Shown: piece by piece, positions 26,456 through 35,004 of the stretch
Numbering within the stretch: the first letter of the stretch is position 1
How the letters are laid out: each line of letters begins with the position of its first letter
Origin: Actinomycetaceae bacterium
GTDB taxonomy: Bacteria; Actinomycetota; Actinomycetes; Actinomycetales; Actinomycetaceae
Direction: 5' to 3'
NCBI GenBank assembly: GCA_030524055.1
Contig: JAUNHH010000004.1
Span: forward strand, 1 to 64,000
DNA: 64,000 bases
Notes under the pieces: generated by a model
The model's database searches: none
Told to the model about the DNA's origin: nothing
The model's input: the letters and a program-made list of their open reading frames with translations, nothing else
Position numbers and translations under genes: made by a program

Positions 26456-27730
26456 ATGGAAATAGACGGATATGAACTGGGTGAAATCATCCATGTGTCG
26501 CGTGCTGGTCCACTCTGGTCAACGACGACTCCCGCAGGTCACCGTGGACTTGCTCAAATACGTGGGGCTGAAGAAGCAGGCAAACTTCTGCCCCGATGGA
26601 GAGCCTGGGCCCGAATCGACCACCCCCATGTGGTGGCATTAGTTGACCTCGTCCGCCAAAGAGATGGGCGCATTGTCCTCGTACAAGAAGAAATTGAGGG
26701 GCCAACCCTTCAAGCGGCCCTCGACAATGGCCTCCTGCGTACCGTTGCGCAACGTCAGCGAACCGTAAAGGAACTCCGTAACGGCCTCGCTGCACTACAC
26801 AATGCGGGAATCGTGCACGGTGACCTCAGCCCCTCCAATGTCATTCTTTCGCCAGAACGTGGGGCCGTCATTATTGATATTGCCGATGAAACCTCCCACG
26901 AAGGCGGAACCCCAGGGTGGACTGTAGGGCTCGAAAGAAACGAGGACGGGGACCGAAAAGCAATTGACGCTATCGCTACAGCATTAGGTTGCGAAAGTAA
27001 TGGTGCACGATGGCATGCCGTTTCTGCGCCCACGGATAATCCCAGTGATGCCCTGCGCTCCGCAATACAAACCGCCCCAACATTGGCGCCAAAAGAAGCG
27101 CTCGCTAATCGTCGTGGGCGTTTCTGGCGTTTTGCTATAGCCGGCGCGATTGTTGGCGGACTGGGAGTGGGGGCGTATGTGATGACCGAGTCTGGGATGA
27201 TCACACCCTTCTTTATCGGACAATCCGAGGCCGCGGCACAAAGTACACAAAGCCTCCCAATGGCAAGCGATGGACAGTCAGAGCAGATAATGTCCGGAGT
27301 TCAGACAATTGCGCAGAAATGCCTCGGTGAAGAAGATGTGCGCGTGCGCCTTAAAGAGATTATTGAACAGCGCGATGCAGCGTTAGTCAGCGCCGATACC
27401 ACACAATTGCAAGCCGTTTTAGGTGCCGATATCTTGAGGTCGGATGAGGAATTAATTCGGGCAATGAAAGCCCAAGATATTCAGGTCAATGGCTTGAAAA
27501 CCCTCATTGAGAATGTCGCGATTGATACTTGTAGGAATGGGCATGTCTCTATACGCGCCGACATTACACAAATGGCACATCAGCGCTGCGAAAAAGGGGA
27601 ATGCCGTACTGTCCCTGAAGAACCCCAGGTTCCACTGCGAATTTATATGGAAGGAAATCCCCTGAAAGTCGTGGGAGTAGAAGACGGGCAATCAACAACT
27701 GCCGCACATGCGCCCCGTCCTCGTCAATAA
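26456..27730 (+). CDS. Degenerate serine/threonine kinase-like membrane protein (probable pseudokinase)
   Basis: A 424-residue protein with a shortened kinase-like domain (about 1-190), one membrane helix (about 222-243, FWRFAIAGAIVGGLGVGAYVM) and an outside domain with four cysteines, two of them in CEKGEC. The catalytic loop reads HGDLSPSNV (121-129), keeping Asp123 and Asn128, but the DFG motif is DIA at about 141 and no clear VAIK lysine is present. It resembles PknB-type layout but is probably a scaffold or sensor. AGGAGG precedes ATG 26456. One motif copy is at 26939, another forms the last codons. Confidence 0.72.
   Translation: MEIDGYELGEIIHVSRAGPLWSTTTPAGHRGLAQIRGAEEAGKLLPRWRAWARIDHPHVVALVDLVRQRDGRIVLVQEEIEGPTLQAALDNGLLRTVAQRQRTVKELRNGLAALHNAGIVHGDLSPSNVILSPERGAVIIDIADETSHEGGTPGWTVGLERNEDGDRKAIDAIATALGCESNGARWHAVSAPTDNPSDALRSAIQTAPTLAPKEALANRRGRFWRFAIAGAIVGGLGVGAYVMTESGMITPFFIGQSEAAAQSTQSLPMASDGQSEQIMSGVQTIAQKCLGEEDVRVRLKEIIEQRDAALVSADTTQLQAVLGADILRSDEELIRAMKAQDIQVNGLKTLIENVAIDTCRNGHVSIRADITQMAHQRCEKGECRTVPEEPQVPLRIYMEGNPLKVVGVEDGQSTTAAHAPRPRQ
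26939..26951 (+). repeat. Dispersed motif copy inside the pseudokinase gene
   Basis: AACGAGGACGGGG, read as Asn-Glu-Asp-Gly in the region linking the kinase-like lobe to the membrane helix. Confidence 0.7.
27713..27725 (-). repeat. Dispersed motif copy forming the last codons of the pseudokinase gene
   Basis: CCCCGTCCTCGTC followed by AATAA; the motif supplies the C-terminal Pro-Arg-Pro-Arg-Gln and leads straight into the stop. The other arm of an inverted pair is not intact here. Confidence 0.7.
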
Positions 27731-27755
27731 AAAAGACAGGGGTGGAGATAAAGAA

Positions 27756-27788
27756 AGGGCTGGGATAGCGCAATGCCATCCCAGCCCT
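27756..27788. terminator. Terminator between the pseudokinase and acyltransferase genes
   Basis: Perfect 11-bp stem AGGGCTGGGAT/ATCCCAGCCCT with an 11-nt loop, flanked by ATTCTT on plus and TTTCTT on minus. It lies between convergent genes and probably works in both directions. Confidence 0.78.
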
Positions 27789-27801
27789 ATTCTTGGCCTA
27801 T

Positions 27802-29574
27802 TTACAGGCCAAGATCAGCCTCGAAAGCGCCTTCTTCCAGACGCTTCTTGACATCAGCCAGGAAACGGGAAGCGTCAGCGCCATCAACGAGACGGTGATC
27901 GTAGGAAATCGACAGGTACACCATCGAACGAATGGCAATGGCGTCGCCACCATTGGCATCCTTCACCACAACGGGCCGCTTGACAATCGTGCCCACACCC
28001 ATAATGGCGGTCTCTGGCATATTCAACACGGGGGTGTCGAAAAGAGCTCCACCAGAACCGGTATTCGTAATGGTAAAGGTCGAACCGGAAAGCTCATCTG
28101 CCCCAGTCTTTCCATCACGAGTACGGCCAGCCAGGTCATTAATAGAGCGCGCAATATCCGCCAGCGACTTGCTGCCCGCATCCTTAATCACCGGAACCAA
28201 AAGGCCGCGCTCAGTATCCACGGCAATACCAATGTGCTCGTGGTCGTGGTAGGTCACCTCAGGCTCATTAATGGTGGCATTGACCTTCGGGTGATAGGGC
28301 AAGGCCTCCGTTGCTGCCTTGACAAAGAAAGGCAGGAAGGTGAGCTTGGTCTGCTCGCGCTCGGCAAAAGCATCCTTAGCACGGGCACGCAGTGCAGCAA
28401 TCTTCGTGACATCAACCTCCACAACTGTGGTCAGCTGAGCCGAGGACTGCAACGACTCCATCATGCGGCGCGAAATAGTTTGACGCAGACGCGACATTTT
28501 CTCGGTAGTACCGCGTAGCGCAGACGGCTCGCGCGCAGGGGCAGCAGCTGCGGCGACAGGAGCCGCAGCGGGCGCCTCAGGGGCGGCTGGTGCAGAAGCC
28601 GCTGCGGCCGCAGCTTCACGCTGGGCAATAGCAGCAGCAATATCTTCGCGGCGAATACGTCCGCCTACCCCGGAACCGGTAATAGTGGCCAGATCAATAC
28701 CCGCTTCACGTGCCAACTTACGCACGATGGGGGTGACATAGCCGCCGCTAACCGGAGGGGCAACATTTGCCTGAGGAACGGCCACACCAGCAGTGGGGCT
28801 TGGCGGCTGAGGAATATTCGAGGCCGCATCTGGGGTGGGCGCAGGAGCAGTAACTTCGGGAGCAGGCGCCGGAGCGGCCGGTGCAGGCTCAGCAGGCGCG
28901 GAAGGAGCCGGGGCGGTTGCTTCAGGCGCAGCAGGTGCCTCACTTGCGGGAGCCGCAGCAGCGCCCTCACCGGGGGCAGCATCAGAAATAATCGCCACAG
29001 GGGTACCCACAGCCACTGTTTCATCTTCGCCCACAAGGATCTGGGCGAGGAAACCAGCAACAGGGGAGGGGACCTCAGAATCCACCTTGTCAGTAGAGAC
29101 TTCAAGAAGGGCCTCATCAGCCTCAACCTTGTCGCCCACACTCTTCAGCCAGGTGGTGACTGTTCCTTCAGTGACAGACTCGCCAAGGGCAGGCATAGTG
29201 ACTTCAGTGCCACCACTGGGCTGGGCAGGTGCGGCGCTCGCGGCCTGGGGTGCTTCCTGAGTTGGGGCAGGAGCCGGGGCGCTTTCAACTTCAGGAGCAG
29301 TCTCTTGAGCTGGCGCGGGAGCGGAACCCGCCTCAGAAGCATCGCCAATACGGGCAATAACAGTGCCCACCTCAACGGTTTCGTCCTCAGGGACGAGAAT
29401 CTCCAGCAAAGTGCCTTCAACAGGGGAGGGAACTTCAGAATCCACCTTGTCAGTAGAGACCTCAACAATGGGCTCGTCGAGGGCGACAGTATCGCCCACA
29501 TTCTTGAGCCAGGTGGTCACGGTGCCCTCAGTCACCGACTCGCCCAAAGCGGGCATGGTTACGTCAGTTGCCAT
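27802..29574 (-). CDS. Dihydrolipoamide acyltransferase (E2) with two lipoyl domains
   Basis: A 590-residue E2 of a 2-oxoacid dehydrogenase complex. Two near-identical lipoyl domains carry [13 protein letters not shown] around the lipoylated lysine, joined by Ala/Pro linkers. A peripheral subunit-binding domain follows ([21 protein letters not shown]), then the catalytic domain with the DHR-type active site [19 protein letters not shown] start at ATG 29574 after AAGGAGAAA; the upstream in-frame 30 residues lack lipoyl homology. It is 28 bp after lpd. Actinobacteria often use one such protein, called SucB or DlaT, in pyruvate dehydrogenase; which complex it serves here is not decided by sequence alone. 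Confidence 0.9.
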   Translation of the reverse strand: MATDVTMPALGESVTEGTVTTWLKNVGDTVALDEPIVEVSTDKVDSEVPSPVEGTLLEILVPEDETVEVGTVIARIGDASEAGSAPAPAQETAPEVESAPAPAPTQEAPQAASAAPAQPSGGTEVTMPALGESVTEGTVTTWLKSVGDKVEADEALLEVSTDKVDSEVPSPVAGFLAQILVGEDETVAVGTPVAIISDAAPGEGAAAAPASEAPAAPEATAPAPSAPAEPAPAAPAPAPEVTAPAPTPDAASNIPQPPSPTAGVAVPQANVAPPVSGGYVTPIVRKLAREAGIDLATITGSGVGGRIRREDIAAAIAQREAAAAAASAPAAPEAPAAAPVAAAAAPAREPSALRGTTEKMSRLRQTISRRMMESLQSSAQLTTVVEVDVTKIAALRARAKDAFAEREQTKLTFLPFFVKAATEALPYHPKVNATINEPEVTYHDHEHIGIAVDTERGLLVPVIKDAGSKSLADIARSINDLAGRTRDGKTGADELSGSTFTITNTGSGGALFDTPVLNMPETAIMGVGTIVKRPVVVKDANGGDAIAIRSMVYLSISYDHRLVDGADASRFLADVKKRLEEGAFEADLGL

Positions 29575-29602
29575 CGCGTGTTTCTCCTTGTCGGTGATGG
29601 GT

Positions 29603-30976
29603 TCAGTTGTGGGAGTGAAGGGGTTTGCCAGCAAGAGCCAAAGCGGCTTCGCCAATGGACTCATTCTGGGTGGGGTGGGCGTGGATCAGTGAGGCCACGT
29701 CTTCAGGGTACGCCTCCCAATTCACCAGGAGTTCGCCCTCGCCAACCTGTTCGCCAATACGGGCTCCAATACCGTGGAAGCCCACAATGGGACCGTTTTC
29801 AACGGAAATGAGCTTAATAAAGCCAGCGGTGCCGAGGATATTCGACTTTCCATTGCCTGCGAGGTTGTATTCAACGGTGCGCACTGCGTCGCCATACTCT
29901 TCGCGGGCTTGCTTTTCTGTCAGACCAACTGAGGCAATTTCTGGTTCGCAGAAAGTGACGCGAGGAATTCCTGACTCGACAATGGGGGCAGGATTGAGTC
30001 CAGCAATTTCTTCAGCGACAAAAAGGCCCTGGAGGAATCCGCGGTGAGCGAGCTGCAATCCGGGAACAATATCGCCAACGGCGCGAATATTGCCGACCCC
30101 GGTGTGCAGGTGTTCATCAACGAGGACGAAGCCGCGATCCATACGGATACCCTGCTCTTCAAAACCAAGGCCTTCGGTTACGGGGCCGCGGCCAACAGCG
30201 ACAAGAAGAATATCGGCATCAAAAGTCTTGCCGTCTTCAGTCCACACATGAACCCCGCCCTCGTGCTGATTAGCCCCAGCAAAACGAGTATTCGTGTGGA
30301 ACTCAATGCCACGCTTGCGGAATGAACGTTCCAAGTGCTTGGAAACGGATTCATCTTCATTATTGGCCAGGTGGGGGAGGGCTTCAATAACGGTGACTTC
30401 GGCGCCAAATGAGCGCCAAACAGAAGCGAATTCCAGGCCAATAACCCCGCCGCCAAGAACAATCGCGCGCGATGGCACCCATTCCATTTGGAGAGCCTGG
30501 TCGGAGGTAATGATTCGCCCGCCAATATCTAAACCAGGCAGGGATCGAGAATACGATCCCGTGGCCAAAATAATGTGGGTGCCTTTAAGTAGGCGGCCAT
30601 CAACATCAATAGTGTCAGGTGCAACCAAGCGGCCCCAACCCTGAATAACCTCAACCCCGCGTGAGGAGAGAAGGCCCTGCAGCCCCTTGAAGAGCTTGGT
30701 AATGACCGAATCGCGGTAGGACGCAATCTGATTCATGTCGATGCCGTGGAAAGTGGAGTTCACACCAAATGCGGCGGACTCTCGGACCGCGTCGGCGGTT
30801 TCAGCGGCATGAAGGTAAGCCTTAGTGGGGATGCAGCCCCGGTGGAGGCAGGTGCCTCCCACCTTGTCTCCTTCGACAAGGGCCACCTTCAGTCCGAGCT
30901 GTGAGGCGCGTAGGGCAGCAGCATAGCCACCCGAACCCGCACCGAGGATGACGACGTCGTATTGGGACTCGGTCAC
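29603..30976 (-). CDS. lpd: Dihydrolipoamide dehydrogenase (E3)
   Basis: A 457-residue FAD flavoenzyme that reoxidises the lipoyl arm. It has the FAD site [21 protein letters not shown], redox disulfide [14 protein letters not shown], an NAD site ([15 protein letters not shown] type, here [15 protein letters not shown]) and the catalytic [16 protein letters not shown] start at GTG 30976 with AAGGAG upstream; the ATG at 31039 adds residues before the FAD fold with no support. It forms a two-gene operon with the E2. A dispersed-motif copy at 30253-30265 encodes His-Glu-Gly-Gly. Confidence 0.94.
   Translation of the reverse strand: MTESQYDVVILGAGSGGYAAALRASQLGLKVALVEGDKVGGTCLHRGCIPTKAYLHAAETADAVRESAAFGVNSTFHGIDMNQIASYRDSVITKLFKGLQGLLSSRGVEVIQGWGRLVAPDTIDVDGRLLKGTHIILATGSYSRSLPGLDIGGRIITSDQALQMEWVPSRAIVLGGGVIGLEFASVWRSFGAEVTVIEALPHLANNEDESVSKHLERSFRKRGIEFHTNTRFAGANQHEGGVHVWTEDGKTFDADILLVAVGRGPVTEGLGFEEQGIRMDRGFVLVDEHLHTGVGNIRAVGDIVPGLQLAHRGFLQGLFVAEEIAGLNPAPIVESGIPRVTFCEPEIASVGLTEKQAREEYGDAVRTVEYNLAGNGKSNILGTAGFIKLISVENGPIVGFHGIGARIGEQVGEGELLVNWEAYPEDVASLIHAHPTQNESIGEAALALAGKPLHSHN
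30253..30265 (-). repeat. Dispersed motif copy inside lpd
   Basis: CACGAGGGCGGGG in the sense strand of lpd, read as His-Glu-Gly-Gly. Confidence 0.7.
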
Positions 30977-31132
30977 GTGATCCACTCCTTGGATATTGAC
31001 GGCTGGGCGTGAAATGCCCACATGGGGCCATTGTCCCACCAGTCGCGACTAATGTCGCCACTGCGGATGGTGACCATTGGTGGAAAAGCCCACATGTCAC
31101 AGGAAAACATGCTGGTAGTAGCGAGATGAGAG

Positions 31133-31594
31133 TTATACAGCTCCGAAAAAATTCAGTTGACGCCACGCTTCATACAGAGCAATAGAAGCAGAGTTCGCTA
31201 AGTTCAATGAACGAATACCCTCAACCATAGGGATCCGTAAATGATCGGTGACACGTGGGTGGGTCAAAGCTTCCGGTGGCAGGCCAGTCGATTCGCGCCC
31301 AAGGAGTAAGCCATCACCGTCATGGTAGGTAACATCCGTAATGTGGCGCGTGGCGTGACCTGTCAGCGCCCACACATTTCCCGGTACCTGCGCCAGTGCA
31401 TGGTCAAGATCGGGGTGAATGGTGACATGGGCGAGGTCGTGATAATCCAAGCCAGCCCGGCGAAGTTTCGCGTCATCCATATCAAAGCCAAGAGGCTCAA
31501 CAAGGTGCAGATGCGCCCCCGTACAGGCGGCTAAACGAATAGCAGCGCCAGAGTTTCCAGGGATTTCGGGTGTCAGGAAAATAATGTGGAGCAC
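31133..31594 (-). CDS. trmL: tRNA (cytidine/uridine(34)-2'-O)-methyltransferase
   Basis: A 153-residue SPOUT methyltransferase, length usual for TrmL. PEIPGNSGAAIRLAACTGAHLHLVEPLGFD is the family N-terminus, and LLLGRESTGLPPE plus RIPMVEGIRSLNLANSASIALYE form the knotted SAM site. It probably methylates the wobble ribose of leucine tRNAs. It is transcribed away from the PEBP-like gene in the same direction, 72 bp apart. Confidence 0.9.
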   Translation of the reverse strand: MLHIIFLTPEIPGNSGAAIRLAACTGAHLHLVEPLGFDMDDAKLRRAGLDYHDLAHVTIHPDLDHALAQVPGNVWALTGHATRHITDVTYHDGDGLLLGRESTGLPPEALTHPRVTDHLRIPMVEGIRSLNLANSASIALYEAWRQLNFFGAV

Positions 31595-31666
31595 CCCCTG
31601 ATTGTGCCACCAGGAGGTGCTTCAACGGGAATGTACGTGGGTGGTTGTTTGTCGTGTGGGCGGGCG

Positions 31667-32209
31667 CTAGGACTGGGCGCTTTCTTGATGGGTGACTGTG
31701 AGGGTTGCCCGCCCAATTGTGTGGAAAAGAGCGTGGAAGGAGGCCATTGTTGCGGTGGCCTCATCATCAAGACCAAGGGTGGGGACATCGAGTGCGTGGA
31801 TAGCGAAAATGTAGCGGTGAGGGCGATCTCCTGGTGGGGGAGCGGCCCCTAAATAGGAGGCCTGGCCATGATCCGCGCGAAGGTGGAAGGCAGCTCCATC
31901 GAGGTGAAGATCAGATTCGCCGGCGCCTGTGGCGATCTCGTGGACGCGTGCGTCAATATCGACAATCGTCCAATGCCACCAGCCAGCAGGGGTGGGAGCA
32001 TCGGGATCAAAACAGGTCAGAAGGAAACTCTGGGTTCCCTCCGGTTCGCCGCTCCACTCCAAATGTGGCGAGGTATTACCGCCAGCAGCAACCTGAGCAG
32101 ATGGCATGGCCTGCCCATCGGTAAGATCGCGTGAAGTAAGGGTAAAAGAGGGGACCTCAGGGAGAGATTCGTAAGGGTCTGGGGCGATTGGGCGGCTGTC
32201 AAGATTCAT
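31667..32209 (-). CDS. PEBP-like protein (YbhB/YbcL family)
   Basis: A 180-residue phosphatidylethanolamine-binding-like protein. Signature blocks are SPHLEWSGEPEGTQSFLLTCFDPDAPTPAGWWHWTIVDI and the later YIFAIHALDVPTLGL. No signal peptide is seen, so it is probably cytoplasmic. Bacterial members have no settled function. It may be co-transcribed with trmL downstream. The divergent region upstream holds a motif copy at 32234. Confidence 0.85.
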   Translation of the reverse strand: MNLDSRPIAPDPYESLPEVPSFTLTSRDLTDGQAMPSAQVAAGGNTSPHLEWSGEPEGTQSFLLTCFDPDAPTPAGWWHWTIVDIDARVHEIATGAGESDLHLDGAAFHLRADHGQASYLGAAPPPGDRPHRYIFAIHALDVPTLGLDDEATATMASFHALFHTIGRATLTVTHQESAQS

Positions 32210-32233
32210 GGTCGCTTGCCTTTACTCTTCATT

Positions 32234-32246
32234 GACGAGGGCGGGG
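32234..32246 (+). repeat. Dispersed motif copy, divergent intergenic region
   Basis: Exact GACGAGGGCGGGG preceded by ATT. Unlike most intergenic copies it lies between divergent genes, so it is not a terminator here. Confidence 0.8.
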
Positions 32247-32374
32247 GTAGTTCAATAATGAGGTGTGCCTCAGGGGGATGCCACTTATCACCAGCCGGTG
32301 TGGCGCGAGAATGTCCCGCTGGCGATGTTTTGGCCACCGAATCTGTCACCGAATATGCCAGGGAGAATTCCTTT

Positions 32375-32983
32375 ATGTCACACGTGCCGCACAGTGACCT
32401 TTTTCCTGAGAATGAATGGGAATATGAGGATGGTTGGTATACGCATCGCTGTCCTCCGGCTATTCCAGTTCTCGGCCGCCCAGACTTCGTCTCATGTGAT
32501 CCAGTCGGTGATGGGCGTGGAAAAGAATATGCGTGGCAGGCATGGGAAAGGATCCGCACCGCTCATGCTGATCAATTGCGTGAGTCACTTGTTCTGGCAT
32601 TGAGAAATCTGAGCTACCGGGCACGTGAGTGCGAGGCGAGTGAAGAAATATGGGGAAGTACGGTGCCGATCCCGCTGATGGTGAATACGGCGGAACATAT
32701 CGCAGCGTCAGTATCTGAAGGCCTGGATTTGGATGCTTGCCCCATTGTGGAGGAAGTGATGGTGACAATCCCCCTGCAAGATAATAATCCGGGACGTTTT
32801 ATTATCGCGGCATTGACCTGCCAGGATTCGCAGGTGGAGATTGAAATTGTCATTTATGGTGAGAAAGCGATTCTTGCGGGCGAGTTTTCTGGAATCTATG
32901 CCCGATTAGAGTGGTCTCAAGGAGAAAAACCCTTTAACTCCCGTACCTTTAAGCCTGAATTCGCACAGCACCCATACTATTAA
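32375..32983 (+). CDS. Hypothetical protein
   Basis: A 202-residue acidic, soluble protein I do not recognise. There is no signal peptide or membrane segment. The N-terminal part is aromatic and acidic (LFPENEWEYEDGWYTHRCPP), a helical part follows (YAWQAWERIRTAHADQLRESLVLALRNLS), and the C-terminal half has alternating hydrophobic strands (EEVMVTIPLQ, RFIIAALTC, QVEIEIVIYGEKAILAG). I start at ATG 32375 with AGGGAGA upstream; an ATG-like start at 32216 would run through the dispersed motif. It ends before the inverted motif pair at 33048. It stands alone. Confidence 0.6.
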   Translation: MSHVPHSDLFPENEWEYEDGWYTHRCPPAIPVLGRPDFVSCDPVGDGRGKEYAWQAWERIRTAHADQLRESLVLALRNLSYRARECEASEEIWGSTVPIPLMVNTAEHIAASVSEGLDLDACPIVEEVMVTIPLQDNNPGRFIIAALTCQDSQVEIEIVIYGEKAILAGEFSGIYARLEWSQGEKPFNSRTFKPEFAQHPYY

Positions 32984-33047
32984 TCTGAAGAGAGATTTTT
33001 TGGGGGGCGGGGGAGCGGGCTATCGGCGTGAAGAAATAGGACAAATA

Positions 33048-33087
33048 TACGAGGGCGGGGCTGAAAAGAATCAACCCCGCCCTCGTC
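33048..33087. terminator. Bidirectional terminator made of an inverted dispersed-motif pair
   Basis: Motif copies at 33048-33060 (plus) and 33075-33087 (minus) form a 12-bp stem ACGAGGGCGGGG/CCCCGCCCTCGT, or slightly longer with a mismatch, around a 14-nt A-rich loop. It lies between the convergent hypothetical gene and the AspT-type transporter. Confidence 0.85.
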
Positions 33088-33101
33088 AATGGAAATGCTA
33101 A

Positions 33102-34709
33102 CTACAGGCCACCAAGGATCTGAGCAACGAGAATCTTGCCCACCATTGCCACGGGATACACAAGGGCATACCCCAGGGCGACGCGAGGATCGGCATTGGT
33201 CCGCGAATTCGCGAAGGCCAAAACTGCAGGCTGCGTTTGAGAACCGCCCAAAAGGCCAGACAATTGTGTGCCACCCATTTTGAACATCCAGCGCATGGTG
33301 ACATAGAGGCCAATCGCCATAATCAATGTCATGACCACACCCAAAATCAAGATATTCACCCACGCACCCGAGGTAAAGGCATTAAGAATTTGGCCACCGG
33401 CACGCGCTCCTGCGGTAGCGAGGAAGACAAGAAGTCCGAGTTCAGCAAGAACCTGGCAGGCTGTGAAAGGAAGGGCCGTGACCACGGGGCCAACTCGCCC
33501 AATACGACCAAAAATCAGGCCAATAATCAGAGTTCCCGCTGCTGCACCAATTTCAAAGTGGTCGCCTCCAGGAATCGGAATGGGGAACTCACCAATAAAG
33601 ATGCCAACAGCCATGCCAATACCCAAAGCAACCGGGTTAAGATCAGCCAAACCGCGGGCAGAATCGCCAAAGAACTTCGTAATCTCCGCCATTTTCGAGG
33701 TCGGGGCAACAACACGAACGCGGTCACCCTGCTGAAGAACGAGCCCAGGCTCGGCAATCATATCGACATCGCCACGGCGTACACGGGAAATAGTCGCAGA
33801 GAAACGCTTTGACATCTCTAATTCGCCAACCGTACGACCCGCAATCTTTGGATCGGAAATCGTCATACGACGGAAATCAAGGTAGGTGCGATCCTGCATT
33901 AATGAATGCGAGGAAGAGTGCCCAAGTTCAGTTGCCGCACGTGCTACTAATTCGCGCGGACCCACCACGGTGACAAGGTCGCCAGCATCAAGAGTGTCAG
34001 CCATTGACGGGCGGGAAATAGGGCCCGTTTCTCCACGGCGCAGGCGGGAAAAAGTCACCTTGCCGCCCAGCTTTTCGTAAATATCGCCAATGCAAGGGTG
34101 GTCATCGCGTTCCACACGAATAGTGCGATTCGCCAGTGGGCTAGGAGCGTCTTTATCGTGCTTTCCATAATGCAAAGCAGCCATTGCTGCGCCCATCATG
34201 CCGATCACACCAAAAAGATAGGCAATCGAATATCCCACAGTGGCTAAATCAGGATTTCCTGAGGAGTCACCAGCAGCAGCAAGAGCCGGAGTATTTGTGA
34301 GTGCACCAGCAAAAGTACCGGCAATAAGTGCGGTATCCATGCCCAGGAAACGACCCAGCGTTAAACCTGCAATAGCGGCAACAACATAAAGGGCCACCAT
34401 GGTTAACAGTGGTCCAACGGCTGTACGCAGATTATGGAAGAACGATGCCCCAGAGTTCACGCCAATAGCAAAGGTGAAAAGGGTGAGCCCCAAGGTTCCT
34501 AACTGTGGAGTAACTCTCAACTCAATACCGTAGGACTGGGCCCAGGCAGCTAATGCAATAGCAAGGAAGAGGACTGCTGCGGCCCCAAGGCTAATTCCTC
34601 GGATTTTGATATGACCAAAGGCCATTCCCGCGCCAATAAGAATGAAGAGGAAAATGACCGGCTGCTCAGCAAGATAAGTAAAGACTTCAGCCACTGTTGT
34701 GGGCTCCAT
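33102..34709 (-). CDS. AspT/YidE-type transporter with two TrkA-C domains
   Basis: A 535-residue membrane protein of the aspartate:alanine exchanger superfamily. Membrane helices fill residues about 15-185 (PVIFLFILIGAGMAFGHI, GTFAGALTNTPALAAAG), then two cytoplasmic TrkA-C domains (about 200-350, RFSATISRVRRGDVDM and similar), then a second membrane bundle (about 360-535). The GTFAGALTNTPAL and GGSQTQPAVLAFANSRT repeats are typical. Substrate unknown; dicarboxylate or amino-acid efflux is likely by family. It is divergent from the ilv operon. Confidence 0.85.
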   Translation of the reverse strand: MEPTTVAEVFTYLAEQPVIFLFILIGAGMAFGHIKIRGISLGAAAVLFLAIALAAWAQSYGIELRVTPQLGTLGLTLFTFAIGVNSGASFFHNLRTAVGPLLTMVALYVVAAIAGLTLGRFLGMDTALIAGTFAGALTNTPALAAAGDSSGNPDLATVGYSIAYLFGVIGMMGAAMAALHYGKHDKDAPSPLANRTIRVERDDHPCIGDIYEKLGGKVTFSRLRRGETGPISRPSMADTLDAGDLVTVVGPRELVARAATELGHSSSHSLMQDRTYLDFRRMTISDPKIAGRTVGELEMSKRFSATISRVRRGDVDMIAEPGLVLQQGDRVRVVAPTSKMAEITKFFGDSARGLADLNPVALGIGMAVGIFIGEFPIPIPGGDHFEIGAAAGTLIIGLIFGRIGRVGPVVTALPFTACQVLAELGLLVFLATAGARAGGQILNAFTSGAWVNILILGVVMTLIMAIGLYVTMRWMFKMGGTQLSGLLGGSQTQPAVLAFANSRTNADPRVALGYALVYPVAMVGKILVAQILGGL

Positions 34710-34848
34710 CGTGAGTTCGGAAATGTATGAACGCGTCTCAGTATCTCAGTTTCAGTGTGCTTTTCCGGTGGCCCATCGTCCCACCCCTAGGGGACCGAAC
34801 TGTGAGACGTCACCCACCACAGGAAAAAGTGCGGCTACCGTTGATCAG

Positions 34849-34917
34849 GTGCTCGACATTCAACTCGCAGGAGTCGCCCTCGTACTTGTACCCGGGCGTG
34901 CGATTCCTGCCGTGTGA
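34849..34917 (+). CDS. ilv leader peptide (branched-chain amino-acid attenuation)
   Basis: A 22-codon reading frame ending in TGA, of which 10 of the 21 residues after the start are Leu, Ile or Val, including the run VALVLV. It is followed at once by a mutually exclusive hairpin set and a U-run terminator before ilvB. The start GTG 34849 lacks a clear ribosome site and the frame is open further upstream, so the exact start is uncertain. Stalling at the Val/Leu run when charged tRNA is low would favour read-through. Confidence 0.65.
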   Translation: MLDIQLAGVALVLVPGRAIPAV

Positions 34918-34969
34918 AATGGGTGGATCGCACGCCTTGTCCCCACGCATTAGGCGGAGGGGGCTTTTT
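34895..34969 (+). promoter_or_regulatory. Transcription attenuator of ilvBNC
   Basis: Arm 1 GGCGTGCGAT (34895-34904, overlapping the end of the leader peptide) pairs perfectly with arm 2 ATCGCACGCC (34927-34936). Arm 2 with the next base, CGCCT (34933-34937), can instead pair with AGGCG (34952-34956). That blocks the terminator GTCCCCACGC/GCG-GA-GGGGGC (34939-34964) followed by TTTTT (34965-34969). The order leader, 1:2 hairpin, alternative 2:3, terminator is that of ribosome-mediated attenuation. Confidence 0.75.
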
Positions 34970-35004
34970 CATGAGACCCACCCAAGACCTGAGAGGACGA
35001 CGCG

